DNA of 64,000 bases. It comes from Paramyrothecium sp. XJ0827 (Eukaryota > Ascomycota > Sordariomycetes > Hypocreales > Stachybotryaceae). A program made the position numbers and the translations under genes. The notes beneath the pieces are model-generated. The model did no database searches and had not been told where the DNA came from. It saw nothing but the letters and a program-made list of their open reading frames with translations. Location of the stretch: contig JAJFPB010000009.1 of assembly GCA_020881915.1 (NCBI GenBank), forward strand, positions 124,001 to 188,000, given 5' to 3'. Of the stretch, positions 33,901-45,684 are shown one piece after another. Numbering within the stretch: position 1 is the first letter of the stretch; each line of letters opens with the position of its first letter.

Positions 33901-35887
33901 ACTTAATGGGTCTTACTGGCCCAAGATTGGCTGACTGCATCAGTGGCAAGGCGGACCCGGTTGCAATTATGTTTGGGACTGCTGCTGCCTCAAAAATAAT
34001 GGAGAATTTTTATCATCAATCTCCAATGATGTCCACTCTTACGGACCAACTTGTAACCTATCTTACCAAGATTCTACAATCCCTTCACACCAGCCGCCCT
34101 GTGAAAATCCTTGAGGTGGGAGCAGGAACTGGGGGCACGACAAAAAGACTAGCCGAAATCCTTGACACGGCAGGCCTTTCTGTCGAATACATATTCACAG
34201 ATATCTCCAGCAGTCTCGTCGCCAAGGCGAAGACAAAATTCATGCAGTATCCGTGGATGCGTTTTGCCACTTTCAACCTCGAGACGGGCATGGACGGCTT
34301 CGATGATTGGTTTGACATTATTATCAGTGCAAATTGTGTACATGCGACAACGGATCGTACTGCATCATGTCGGCGCCTAAAAAAAATGCTTGTTCCTGGT
34401 GGCTTGCTGATTCTCTCCGAAGTCACTCGCATTATCGATTGGTACGACATATGTTTCGGTTTGCTAGATGGATGGTGGCTAGCTGAAAATCGAACAGCAT
34501 ACCCATTACAGTCAGCAGATCTCTGGATGTCAACGTTCAAGTCGGCTGGCTTTATTTCCTCAGGACACTCTGGTGGATCTACGCTGGAATCCAACAGCCA
34601 ACAACTTCTAGTAGCTTGCAACGAGTTCTGGGACGTGTCTGCACCAGTTGCCCATTCAAAGGGCCATGATCTGCAAAATCGGGATCTTGAATTGACTTTA
34701 GAGACTGTCGTATACAAGGAAGTTGATGGCCTCAAAATTCACGCAGATATCTATTTTCCGAGGGCCACCCAAACGTCACCCCTGCATATAGGTATACTCC
34801 TCATTCTACTATCTGTCCAAGTGTTGCGTTAGCTCTTTCTTACTGGTTATCATAGCTCTGATGATTCATGGTGGTGGTCACATGGCGCTTTCTAGAAAGG
34901 CCATTCGGTTGGAACAGGCGAGATATCTTGTCGACCATGGGTTTCTGCCCATAAGTATTGATTACCGTTTGTGTCCAGAAATCAACCTCATCGATGGACC
35001 TATAACGGACACTCAAGATGCATACCGTTGGGCCCGCTCCCAGCTGGCCGCCATTACCGCCCAGAGAGGATATACCATAGAAGCTGATAACGTTGTAGTC
35101 ATCGGCTGGTCAAGTGGCGGCCACCTGGCCATGTCTCTGGCTTGGTCGTCGGAGAAATTAGGACTACCACCTCCAACTGCTATTTTGAGCTTTTATGCCC
35201 CAATCGACCTGACATCCGGAGGCGAGTGAGCTCTAGAAACATGGGACTATATTTGACTGATGCTTACGTGCTGTGAAACAGAGCTCGATGTTCCTCGACT
35301 TCCATCACTACCCGAGCGCCATATAAGCTTGGATGAACTAATCACAAAGTTACCAAGAACCCCGGTAATTGATGAAATTACAACATTGTAACCCGAAATA
35401 ATCTCTGACTATTTAAAAGATTACCAGCTACCACAATTGTGCTCGAGGCGATGACACGGATCTGGGATGGGTACGACCGGGTGACCCTCGTTCTGAGCTC
35501 CTACTAGCTGTATTCAAAGAAGGCGTCGGATTACCTCTCCTTCTCAACGGCTTCACCAGTTCTACAGCTTCAGAAGGTAGTCAGTGGCCTGCACAGCCCA
35601 CACCAGCCCAAGTGGCATCTGTGTGTCCACTGGCTCGACTCGAAGCAGGACAATACAATGTACCTACTTATATTGTCCATGGTACAGCGGACCAGGTGGC
35701 GCCATTCGAAGGAGCACGAAAATTTGTCGATGGTTTAGGCAAGAAGAAGATAAGGCATGGGTTTTTGGCTATAAAAGACGTAGATCACTTGCATGATATG
35801 GGCATTTCCCCTGGGCATCCCTTGTGGGACTCCCAAGTTAGGCCAGGCTATCAGTTTCTCTTTGATATTATAGGAGAAAAAAGATAG
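27948..35887 (+). CDS. Non-reducing polyketide synthase SAT-KS-AT-PT-ACP-ACP-CMeT-hydrolase
   Basis: join(27948..34791,34856..35221,35282..35364,35420..35887), 2,586 aa. SAT has GYCGG with Cys135. KS (about 386-800) has DTACSSS Cys558, EAHGTGT His693 and NIGHCE His732. Malonyl AT has GHSFGE Ser997. PT has GHSVRSRPLCP His1326 and VDTFIQVAG Asp1507. Tandem ACPs are GIDSL Ser1678 and GVDSL Ser1786. CMeT has EVGAGTGGTT at about 2056. The C-terminal hydrolase/thioesterase has HGGGH (2286-2290) and GWSSG (Ser2367). No reductase domain is present. This is the architecture of fungal NR-PKSs making C-methylated orsellinic acids. Intron 2 (35222-35281) only keeps frame as a GC-AG intron, giving TSGELDVPR. 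The upstream GTG frame extension was rejected in favour of MADSLSG. Exact starter and number of methylations cannot be read. Confidence 0.92.
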
Positions 35888-37045
35888 ACTTATAGTAATC
35901 CTTAGCTAAGTTAGCTTTTGTTTTTAGTTATTTTAATATAATATAACTTTAGGACTCTTAATTATTAAATTATAGGAATTATGAAATAATTCAATTATTT
36001 TAATTTTACTTCTTTGCATACTTTATAGGGCCATTATTTAATTAAAATTATATTCAATATATTTAAGCTTTATACTTACCTTTTAAGCTATAAAGTCCTA
36101 GTATATACCGCACTTATATATCGGGCATCTGGTCCAATAGCTGGTACAGTATTTTATACACAATGTCATGTGACATTCTACGGCTTAGTCATGGCCTTTG
36201 GTCAGGTCGTGACATTTCAAGGGGAGAATGTGGAATAAGGCATGGATCCTACAACAACGACTCATGCTGAAACTGGTGGGTGCGGAGGGGTGTATCTAAT
36301 TATCGGGTTGGTTCGACTGGGGTATCTCCATGTGTAGCGGTGTACCTTTGACTACACCCTTGTGAGTGCAAAGTAGCCAATCTCGTCAAGACGCATCCTG
36401 TCACTGCATAACGCCGAGCGCAACACAGCTGTGTCGCGTTCTGCTCAGTAGCAGGGCACAGTTTTGCCAGCCTGAAGCGGCAGCGTGTCATCGCCCCCAT
36501 TGTCCCCCACATGTTGGTTCTGCATTTGCACACTACACAAATCGGAAATGATCAGATCCACCGGGGCCGTGCCGCGTTGTTGCATTGTAATGCAGTCAAT
36601 GTAACCTGGATTCTGCGACCCAACCTGCAGATCAAGATCCCTCCATGAGAAGGGCAAAGTATCTGCTGAAGTACACAGTGTGTAATTCAACTCTTTGCCT
36701 ACACTGCAACATCGGCTTCATCGTACCCTTGTCTGTGTTGTGAAGTGCATGGGTGTGTTAGTACGACCGGTGCAAAAGTCCCTTGTCCCTTTTGAACAAG
36801 GATGGAAGCTCAAGGAGACAGAGAGCAGGACTCTTTGCTGCTCTGCCTCGAATCACTACTTGGGTGGCTCCCGCTCCCTTACTGTCCGGAATCCCTCGCC
36901 ATCTACTAAATTTCCTCCTGAAAACACACATTTGCGTCTCTTCTTGGTCTGCAAGCTTCTCTCGTTCTTTTATCGAGATCCCAACAGAAAAATACAGAAG
37001 CTCTTCGTATTGAGCTTAAAGTCCTTCCATATTGCCCAAGCGTGT
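35888..37045. other. AT-rich tract then intergenic, downstream of PKS
   Basis: 35888-36125 is extremely AT-rich, with the palindrome CTTAGCTAAG at about 35902 and long TTAATATAAT runs. It resembles a repeat degraded by repeat-induced point mutation. The remainder (36130-37045) is of normal composition with no gene recognised and leads to the SAT4-type gene. Confidence 0.5.
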
Positions 37046-38272
37046 ATGAATATGCGTGTCCGAGCCGAATCAGGGATGCCACCGCCTGACTACGGTGATC
37101 GTGGCACAGGACTTATGGCTTGTGCTATAGTCGGAATCATCGTGTCAATGATCAGTGTCGCGATACGGTTCTGGTCTCGTCATGTTGTTAAATCCTGCCT
37201 CTGTGGTGGGACGACTGGGCTATGATTGCAACGCTTGTCGTTTCTATCTCCTTCCTCGCCATCAGCATCTACTGGACTACCATCGGACTCGGTCAACACT
37301 TTTGGATGATTCCACTGGATCTCGCTACTGCAAACGCCATCACAGACCGTGTGGCTCTCGTTCTCTACGCCGCGACGATCTGGATGATCAAGATCAGTGC
37401 CCTGACGTTTTATGCCCGAATTTTCAAACTTTCGAGGGCTTTCCTTCACGCTATATGGATAGTTGGCGTCATTTGCACTCTATGGTGGATCATATTATCC
37501 ATCGTACCGTGGACATTCTGCCATCCTCTCAAGAAAGCTGTCGACCCTTTTGGCCCTGGTATTTGTTACAGTTACATGGCTTGGTATTTTGCTTCAGCTT
37601 TCCTGAATGCCTTCTTGGACTTCCTTGTGTTGATTCTACCAGTGCCGGCGGTGTGGAATCTGCAAATGTCCACGCGCAAGCGTATGGCTATAGCCGTTGT
37701 TTTTATTCTAGGTTATGGGTGAGTAGTCTTATTAATGCACTCATAGGGACTTCAAGCCTGATGCTAACCTGGAATAACCCAGATCGGCCTTCCTTTCCTT
37801 CGCCCGGTTCATCGTAATTGTACATGACCCTTCTATTCTACGAGCTGACGGGGATCTGTCTTGTGAGATTTTCGAATGTCTGCATTTCGGTCACCACGAA
37901 CTAACATATTTGATAGGGGATCTTGTACCACTTCTTTATCTCTCTCTTCTCGAAGCCCCTCTGGCTATCGTCGCACTCTGCGCCCCTGCAATCAACCAGC
38001 TTGCTGTACGTGCCATCCAGAATCGCAGTTGGGCCTCGCTGTTTTCATCCAAAGGCGCTGGCAACTCAAGTGGGCGTAGTGCTATTTCAGGACTACGGGA
38101 GAGAAGACCACTCAATAGAAGTGGGGCCTCGAACACGTGGCGCAAGTTGGACACATCCAGCACTACAGCCATCCATAGGCCTCTTGAAATCTACCCAGGG
38201 GAGCGGGACAATACAGACATTCCTATGAATGCAATCCATATTAGCCGGGAGATTAATGTTTCCAGCTCTTAG
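37046..38272 (+). pseudogene. SAT4/rhodopsin-like heptahelical membrane protein with a frameshift
   Basis: Segments 37046-37718, 37793-37862 and 37917-38272 encode a SAT4 family protein without a CFEM domain. TM1 is GLMACAIVGIIVSMISVAIRFWSR. The next conserved block, LWWDDWAMIATLVVSISF, is in another frame: between codon TGC (37197-37199) and CTGTGGTGGG one base is missing. No GT...AG pair can bridge it, so it is a one-base deletion or sequencing error at about 37200. Downstream everything is intact: GLGQHFWMIP, WMIKISALTFYARIF, NAFLDFLVLILPVPAVW. Two GT-AG introns (37719-37792, 37863-37916) are in frame, with GYGSAFLSFARF and WDLVPLLYLSLLEAPLAI. If the base is real, only a start within the remaining frame (37222) would be used. 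Confidence 0.75.
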
Positions 38273-39804
38273 GAATGTATAACATAAAGATCAGGTAGAA
38301 AAGGGAATGTGTCAGATCGGTCTTCGAGTTACTGGAGCTATCTCTGTGCCCCTTATAACTGAACTAGTAATTTTATCAATTTAAGATCTTTTGGCTGTCC
38401 TTGCAGACATTTGAAGTTTATGTCAGTGAAGACCACCGTAAACATTCAATGCTTGTTTCATGTCATTTGCGTCATGTTTTATACAGGCATGGTACATAGC
38501 CAGTCCCAGGAATGTTGAGCTGCTTCCCAATTTAATGGTCCTTCACCCATTATCCATATTTGCACAACGTAATGTACACACGGGCTTGACTCGATAACAA
38601 GCAAAATGAGGAATCCTCAGCTAAGTTGTCAAGTCGCGGAGTAGCTTTGGGCTCTTAGGCTATCAAACCTAGCGTTCACAGACCCAGGACAAATCGTACT
38701 CATCCCTAAGAAGAGTAGAGGAGTACTTGAGTATGTAAGCGATGCCTCGTCACGGCTTGTTCCATTACAAATCTGCTTTATGGGTCCCTTTGAGCATTGA
38801 GGTCGAGCCAACTTAAATCGTGGAAGCTAACTTCTCATCTGTTCCTTAAGATTAAAAGCAGCGTTGAACTGAGATAGCTACTCAAAATTGTCTCGCCAAT
38901 ACACTGATTCTATCACGGAAGTCTATAACCTTGGTTCTTGTGGACTAATTCTCGACGGAGGGACATGTCTCGAAAGTGAGCTCTGGCGGTCTGGCGGTTG
39001 GGTGGCTGCTGACTCTACTGTCTTGTGATAACTTGTGAACACTGGTGCCATATTCTCTTTGTATTTGGACCAATTCTACAGTTAAGGGGCTACGTTAAGT
39101 TGTAAGTTCAGCCTCTGGTTCTGTTCTCCGCTGCCGCACAAATATTTCGTGGCTTCCAATTCGCCCTGCAACATACCTACTAAAGGTGTGCAACCACTCA
39201 GGTGTTGCTATCCGGAGAATTTATGAGTTCAGTCCTTGGCTTTACCAATGATCTCTTCTACTGCACCAGCGCCTTCTTCGTCTTCTTATATACTGCTACT
39301 AGTCGATGGCCTTCGGATGTAAAGCAAGGTACACAACTTCCATGAGATCAGTCATTTCCAGTGCTCTCTTGAGACATTCAGCTCTACTCCCTGTTTATCG
39401 GAGATTTTGCCGCATCATAAACTGACTCGCCCGCACAAGCTTCTTTCCTTTCTTGATTGAACATAACCGCTCATCCCACAAGGATACAATGTTTGGAAAA
39501 ACCTTCATACGGTCTGCCCACCGTAATAGGGCTTCGGTTCATACTTTTTGCTCTCCAAAATAATGAAACTCGCTATTCGGTATCCAAGCTGTTACTGACT
39601 CTGCTCAAAAGCCACATTCCAAATGAGTTTATCATAGTGGTATTCTCTGAGCTTGCTTTGTTGCTTATGCCTCTGCACTTCCTTGGGTTTTGGTGATTCA
39701 GCTCACGGATTATACATGGCCTGAATTGTATCAGCCATATGACTTGAAGTCTAGCTGACAGCTGCGCTCGATTTACTTTTCAACAACTAGCATTAGGACA
39801 GTCC
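38273..39804. other. Intergenic
   Basis: About 1.5 kb with no coding similarity; 3' regions of two convergent genes. No repeats noted. Confidence 0.5.
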
Positions 39805-40765
39805 TTATATAGCAATGAGGAACAAGTAATGAAGGTTTCGACGTAAAAAGTTGGAAGCAACTTTTTGAAACTCCTTGGGCTCCTCAGATGGAGGATTGTG
39901 ACCTGACTTCTCGAATATGACGAGTTCGCTGTCCTGTATCCCCGCATGGATACTCTCCGACTCTTCGACCGGGCATATGGGATCATGCCTTCCAACGACA
40001 ATCAACGTTGGCACCTTGATCTCTCTCAGCCTACCACGAACGTCGAACCGCGGCTGACTGTACGAAAATGCTGAATTGTGTGTCTCCCAGTGGATTTCGT
40101 ACTCATCAGTCGCGCCCTCAAATGCGATAGGGCCACCAGACGTCTCTTGAGCTTCAAGCTCGGGGGTGTATATAATTAATATCTCCTCGAGGCCTCGTTC
40201 GCAATCTTCTTTACTCTGGACGTTTCCAGACCAAAGTCGCACTTGTCTTCCTACATCGGGCTTGATACGGTCAGATGACAAGATTGCACCGAGAGCACGA
40301 AGGACTCCTTGGGGACCACAGGCCCAAGTGTCGCGCAAGATTAGCGCAGATAGACGATTTGGATAGTTTAGGGCGTAGCTCAAGGCAAGAAAGCCTCCAT
40401 AAGAGCCACCTGCCAAGACAAAGCGTTCTGCCTGAGCCCAAGCCCTGCACATTGTTAGTGAATCTTAGCATCAGCTGCATGGAGTCTGAGTTCTACCTTA
40501 GCTCCTCGATGTCGGTAATCCAGCGCTCGTCTGTGAGAGGACCTTTGAGGTCACTTCCTCCACTGCCCCGACTGTCGTAGACCAGCACCCGAAATGAATC
40601 CTTTAGAAACGCGTATGCAGCTTCCGGCTCCGTATGATTAGATAGACCTGGTGCACCGTGCAAAGCAATCAAAAGTGGCTTGCCCTTGTCTTCATCACCG
40701 AGAACCCAAACGCGAAGTTTGGCACCATCACTAAGCTCGACAGTCGTGCCGGATTGGGCCATCAT
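39805..40765 (-). CDS. Alpha/beta hydrolase, proline-iminopeptidase-like (S33)
   Basis: complement(join(39805..40444,40497..40765)), 302 aa. LLIALHGAPGLSNHTEP holds the oxyanion HGxPG motif of S33 hydrolases. VYDSRGSGGSD follows. The 52-nt intron joins IEELR to AWAQAERFVLAGGSYGGFLAL, with nucleophile Ser in GGSYGG. The acid residue is probably the Asp in VVGRHDPICP and the His is in EKSGHNPPSEEP, completing the triad. No signal peptide is seen, so cytosolic. In clusters such proteins hydrolyse or lactonise intermediates, while others are ordinary aminopeptidases. It shares a 445-bp divergent promoter with the MFS exporter, which suggests co-expression. Confidence 0.85.
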
Positions 40766-41210
40766 TATCGCTTATGTAGCTCCAAGCTAGGTCAGGCATA
40801 AACAGATGCAGGAGTAGAAAAAAGTGCCTCTTATGTTCAGGTCACCCTTATATATAGATCAAGATTCGGGAGAAAAAATGCAACAATCTCTTTTGTCATC
40901 AAATCGCTCGATTCTTATTAATCCGGACTCATGATCTCAAAAATTTGGTCGCGGTCGCGGAGCGAATCTCGCTGAGCGTCCAGATTAGGAAATTATCGGT
41001 CAGCGAGACAGTCTTACCTCAAAAAGGTAATTCAGAGGCATCCCAATGAAGGAACTCTCAATTTAGGCACTCAATTAGCAAGACGATCTGATCCAAGAGG
41101 ATCGATACACAGAACACAGCAATGCATATGCTATAAAAAATACGCACATGAAGACAAGAGATATTGTTTCGTCAACTATTCAACAGATACTTCACAACAA
41201 GAATTTCAGC
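40766..41210. promoter_or_regulatory. Divergent promoter, hydrolase (-) / MFS transporter (+)
   Basis: Contains direct repeats GGTCGC-GGTCGC (40947-40958) and a perfect 9-bp inverted repeat, TCTCGCTGA (40967-40975) with TCAGCGAGA (41000-41008). TATAAAAAA at 41132-41140 serves the MFS gene and argues against using the ATG at 41148 only 16 bp away. Confidence 0.5.
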
Positions 41211-42905
41211 ATGGCACAACACACCATTAATCAACTTCCAGAAGATCAGTCGATGCTGTGGGAAAGAGATCCTAGAAATGCGCAAAATTGGAGTAAAATG
41301 AAGAAGAGTATCAACCTGACTATTGTATCTACTTTGGCTTTCATCACGTAAGTGTTCCCTTCATTCACATTGGAACCCATAAATTAACCCCATTCAGCCC
41401 TTTAGAGTCCTCAATCATTGTCCCTGGCGTGCCACTTCTCCGCGATGACTTCCACGAGACGCGCAAACCGGTAACATCGCTTATGGTGTCAATATTTGTG
41501 CTTGGATTTGCCTTCGGGCCTCTTCTGTTGTCACCATTGTCCGAGTTGTACGGTCGCCGCCTGCTTTTCAACATTTCAAACATCGTCACTCTAATTTTCT
41601 CAATTGCAAGTGCTACTGCACCAAATGCTGTGGTCTTCCTTATATTTCGCTTCATTGCTGGAAGCTTTGGAGCAGGTCCAATGAACATAGGAGGCGGCAG
41701 TATTGCAGATCAGGTTTCCCTCAGGCGAAGAGGTTTTGTCATGTCGATGTTCTTCACCGGCATCTTCCTCGGTCCGGCACTTGGGTATGGTAGATAGCCA
41801 TTGTCTCAACGCTGCGCTAACGAAACAACAGGCCTGTTATCGGAGGCTTTGTTGCCAAGGATTTGGGCTGGAGGTGGGTTTTTTGGCTTATGTCCATTAT
41901 AGTGAGGCACTAATCCAGATTTTCATGTTCTGTAGCGCTAACGACAACAAGAAAGGACTATTGACTATCGTGACCTTCTTATTTCTGTCCGAAAGCCATG
42001 CTGCCACAATCCAAAAGCAACGGAACCCTAACGAATGTTCTTCGGGTGTCGAAAACTCAGCACAAAGATTAAAAGCGCTGCTACTTCGTTCGATTACCAG
42101 ACCGATTCGTATGCTGATTCTCAGTCCGATCATCACGGGTCTGTCCCTATACTTGGCCCTTATATACGGCTATCTTTATCTTCTTTTCACAACCTTCTCG
42201 ACGGTCTTCCCCGAGAAGTATGGCTTCGAGGTTGATAGCCTAGGCTTGGTATTCCTTGGGATGGGCGTTGGGTGTTTATCAGCGCTCATCTTGCTATCAT
42301 GGCTGAGTGACTATCTACAACATTGGCTTACGAAAAAGCACAACGAGTCCAAGCCAGAGTATATCAGATCCAAGCTTTTTTAGTTTCTAGACTTGATTAA
42401 CATAAGTTAGATATCGCTTGCTGCCTATTATCCTTGGCATCCCTCTACTTCCAATTGGACTTTTCGTCTATGGCTGGACATCAGAATACAAAGTGCATTG
42501 GATGGTACCAATTACCTTCACCGGCTTCACCGGTGCTGGCCTCATATTCTCTTTTGTGGGTATTCACAATCAACACGGTAGCTTAATCCTGACACTCCAA
42601 AGCTTCCAACCCAAATTTACATGGTAGATGCGTTCACAGACTATGCCGCGAGCGCCCTTGCTGCAACAAGCGTAGTTCGCAGCATTTTTGGTGGTTGCAT
42701 CCCACTTGCCGGTTTGCCTTTATACTCTGCTCTGGGGTACGGCTGGGTTTGTGTTCTTACCATTCCCTCAACTCAGGATTTTATTAATGCTTCGCAGGGT
42801 AACTCACTTTTAGGGTTCATCGCCATACTGATCTCTGCCGCTCCATTAGTCTTCTGGCGGTACGGTGAGAAGCTAAGGAAGGCATATCATGTAAGCTTTG
42901 ATTGA
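41211..42905 (+). CDS. MFS transporter (DHA1 family), probable metabolite exporter
   Basis: join(41211..41347,41398..41784,41832..41901,41952..42358,42411..42555,42603..42905), 482 aa (503 aa if the ATG at 41148 is used). Family landmarks occur in order across the exons: [41 protein letters not shown] (motif A), [31 protein letters not shown]. Then come [26 protein letters not shown] and [18 protein letters not shown]. Five short introns (47-52 nt) all keep frame; intron 3 needs the acceptor at 41951 after branch GCTAAC. The start is moved to 41211 because a TATA box sits at 41132. Located beside the Zn2Cys6 regulator, it likely exports or confers self-resistance to the cluster product. Confidence 0.87.
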
Positions 42906-43049
42906 GCGCCTTGAAGTTTTGGGCATAGACTGTTACTGCGAGAAACAAGCAAACATCCGCTATTAAAGTTTGCACAGATGGTCGGCCGACAATCCTCCAA
43001 AGCCTCATCTCTTGAGTAACTCCAATAATTAGATACACAGAGCCCAAGA

Positions 43050-44234
43050 TCACCCTAAATTATGTTTCACTTCCTCCTCCAGTAAAGACTTGACATCAGG
43101 GAGCTGTTTCGTGAGGCTCGTAGAGGTATCCAACAGCCATTTCAAGTTTATTTTGCCAGAATCGCCCAATTCTAACGTACCGGCAAGATGACTCTCTTCA
43201 AAACCTTTAACACCGTCACGAAATTTGTTGATGGTTGCCGAGATACGACTTGTAGCTCTGAGTAGCATAACACACTTGAGAGCCAAGTCATCATCTGCAT
43301 CGGGTTGGTACACCCCAACAACAACTGTCGGCTTCCCATTGCTCAAATAAAATTTCAAACGTTTGGATATATCGCTAAGCAGTGTTACTTGTCGTTGGAG
43401 TAGAAGCGCAACGTGCAGGTAACGAGAGCAGCCGCCATCGCATGTTGTGCAATCCAGATATCGATGGATGTAAGCGGCCGATTTCTGGAACAACTGTAGG
43501 ATGATATCAAGACTAGACTCGTGGTTGTTTCCCAGAGAGCTAAATTGGCTTGTTACATTGTGTACAGGGAGGTAGCACGTGCTCACGCAATCTCGCTTGT
43601 CCTCGGTGGTGGAGGAGGGTGTGGATGCTGGCGCTTCAAGAAACTCTGGGAAATCTGTGCCGGAAGGATATTTGAAGTTTTCAAGTTGCAAGTGATCAAG
43701 CTCAGAAGCTTGATTGGATTGAAGGTCGTCATACTATATGATTGAATATCAACGTTTGCTCCTTGTCCGCGGAAAGGTTGTGGTATTACTTACGCCGATA
43801 GAATCGAACACGCCAGGGAACAAGTCATCTTCCAGATTTGTCCAGCTGCTAAGTGTTTGCGACATAGAGGCATCCACTTCAAGGAAGTTACCCGAGACGC
43901 CTGTATAGCTCGACTTATCTCTTGACTCCTGCTCCATGCTTGAGGGCAGCTGCTCACTCGCCTTGTGCTTACCACGCCTACGAGAGACGTTGTAAACACA
44001 GGGGCTCGAGCTTTCAGTTGTTGCGCATCTTCTGCAAGGAACTCCTCCTGAGCATTTGACTCTTGATTTGCGGCAGCTGTTGCAAGACGCGTTGTATTTC
44101 AACTTTGAAGCACTGACTGTAGAATTAGGCGAAGCTCCAACAGTGGGAACTGACTGCGAAAGGTTCGCATTCCACCGCGACGTGTAACCGCTGGGGACGT
44201 CTTTCACATATGTCCTTCGAACTGCTGCAACCAT
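43050..44234 (-). CDS. Zn2Cys6 transcription factor, AflR-like
   Basis: complement(join(43050..43733,43794..44234)), 374 aa. The DNA-binding domain is CNSCRKSRVKCSGGVPCRRC followed by ATTESSSPC: cysteines 51, 54, 61, 67, 70 and 79 (CX2CX6CX5CX2CX8C), the AflR-type spacing. A basic linker SRRRGKHK follows. The C-terminal half, in exon 2, has cysteines YLDCTTCDGGCSRYLHVALLLQ resembling the AflR regulatory region and lacks the large fungal-specific domain. An in-frame non-ATG extension was not used. AflR-type proteins regulate polyketide clusters, so this is the best candidate for the pathway regulator. Its 3' end faces the MFS gene (144 bp apart). Confidence 0.87.
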
Positions 44235-44749
44235 CGTGCGTTTGCTTGCGCAGGACAATAGACAGCAGATAAGTTAGTGATCGCAGGAAGACAAGGACGC
44301 GAGAATGTGATTTGTAAGCTCTTCGACATCTAGCTTACTAATTGTAGACATGCAGTGACACTACCTCGCAGCTCAGATTGGCGATGGTCGAACGCGATCC
44401 TACCAGACAGTCACTCAATAGTCACTAGGTAGAAGTCAAGCAAGCAGCACGATATAGGCCAAACAATGGTCCACCAATATCCTGGGGATTTTATCGCCCT
44501 TGAGTAATAGCTGAGCTACGCATGGTAAACAAAAGCATAATTATTGTCAAAATCCCTACTCTAGATTCTCCTGGTGTAGGGTAGGTCCCGGCTCGGGCGC
44601 AGGGAGGAACGAGCAGATTCTGGATGGAGGCGCAGATTGCGAGATGCCTCAAGACTTTGTGGCCTGAGACATAGTTACTTGGATTGTGGGAATAGTGGCA
44701 CCTTAATTGAGGAATGTGACTCCTTTGTACACAGGACACGGTCAATACG

Positions 44750-45386
44750 TCAATTTTCGCGCTGTGCTCCATTCTCAATGCAAGCATTCTCCCAAAGTGA
44801 AATTACCGCTTTGTTTATATCCTCTGCAGTAGAAGGCCCCTTGAAAACAGGTGCCAAACTCAAGAACATCTCGAACAGCTGGCCTTGAGGTTCCAGCTGT
44901 TTTGAGGTTACTACAATGAAGAGCAACTAATTAGTGATGCGAATGTGGAAGCAAATCAAGGTTTCTATACAACCGTCAAGTTGGCCAGTATAAACGAGTC
45001 CAGGACTGAGACTTAAGAACAGGACTCCCTCTTTTTCAGATTGTGCACTAACCTTTGCCACGGCCATGTTGAGGCCTATTTTGCTGATAGCATAAATGCC
45101 GCTAGTTGCAATACCGTACTGTCCTACTGTCTCAAGGTCTGCATGGGCGCTGCCCAAAGTGATCGCTTTCTTTGCAGTGCCTTCGGGAATTAGAGCTATG
45201 TACAAAGTGAAGAGGTGGATTTGAGCAGTAATGTTAGTTTTGACAGCCTTTTAAGTTCTTTTTCAAAAGCCTGCGGTTCTTGGTCTCTGTTATTCCATGT
45301 AAATAGCTCAACTCATAACCTGTCGCATGTCCAAATAGAATAAGATAGAATGGTTTGTGAATTTAGATGGCGTATGCACTCGACAT
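44750..45386 (-). pseudogene. Short-chain dehydrogenase remnant lacking the Rossmann half
   Basis: The ATG at 45386 gives MSSAYAI and then a stop, the exact start of a fungal SDR family (M-S-x-S-Y-x-I-T-G...) cut off before the glycine motif. About 180 bp later the protein resumes: DQEPQAFEKELKRL, then KTNITAQIHLFTLYIAL in another frame, GTAKKAITLGSAHADLE and YAISKIGLNMAVAKVSAQ (catalytic YxxxK), then FLSLSPGLVYTG. After an intron (about 44910-44985) the C-terminal exon reads QLEPQGQLFEMFLSLAP and AEDINKAVISLWENACIENG, and stops early at 44750. Roughly 80-90 N-terminal residues are gone, so it cannot bind NAD(P). A former tailoring reductase, inferred. Confidence 0.7.
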
Positions 45387-45684
45387 TTTTCCTGCTTAAA
45401 GTCGTCTAGAGTTTATATCACTGGTATTACATACTTGTGGTTGGGGTTTGTGTCGGGGCATTTACTAATGCGATCTCGAAGGCTTGTAGTAGCTGCGTCG
45501 GCCCGACACTTTGTATTTTAGGAATTAGGTAAGCTTAGGTATTGCTTACCATCTCGAAAGTCTGCTGCGGGGAAACTGTTTAATCGGCAGCCACTCATGA
45601 AACGTACATCGCGGTCACGCCGGGGTTCGAGGAAATTTTGGCGATTCTGTATCTTCGAGACCCGTGTTGGACGCCAACAATCTA
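45387..45684. other. Divergent intergenic, SDR remnant / 3-beta-HSD-like gene
   Basis: 298 bp between the starts of two oppositely directed genes. No gene is seen. Confidence 0.4.

Noticed and set aside
41148..41210. MFS start at the ATG at 41148
   Set aside because: A TATA box ends only about 8 bp before it. The next in-frame ATG at 41211 gives a normal DHA1 N-terminus.
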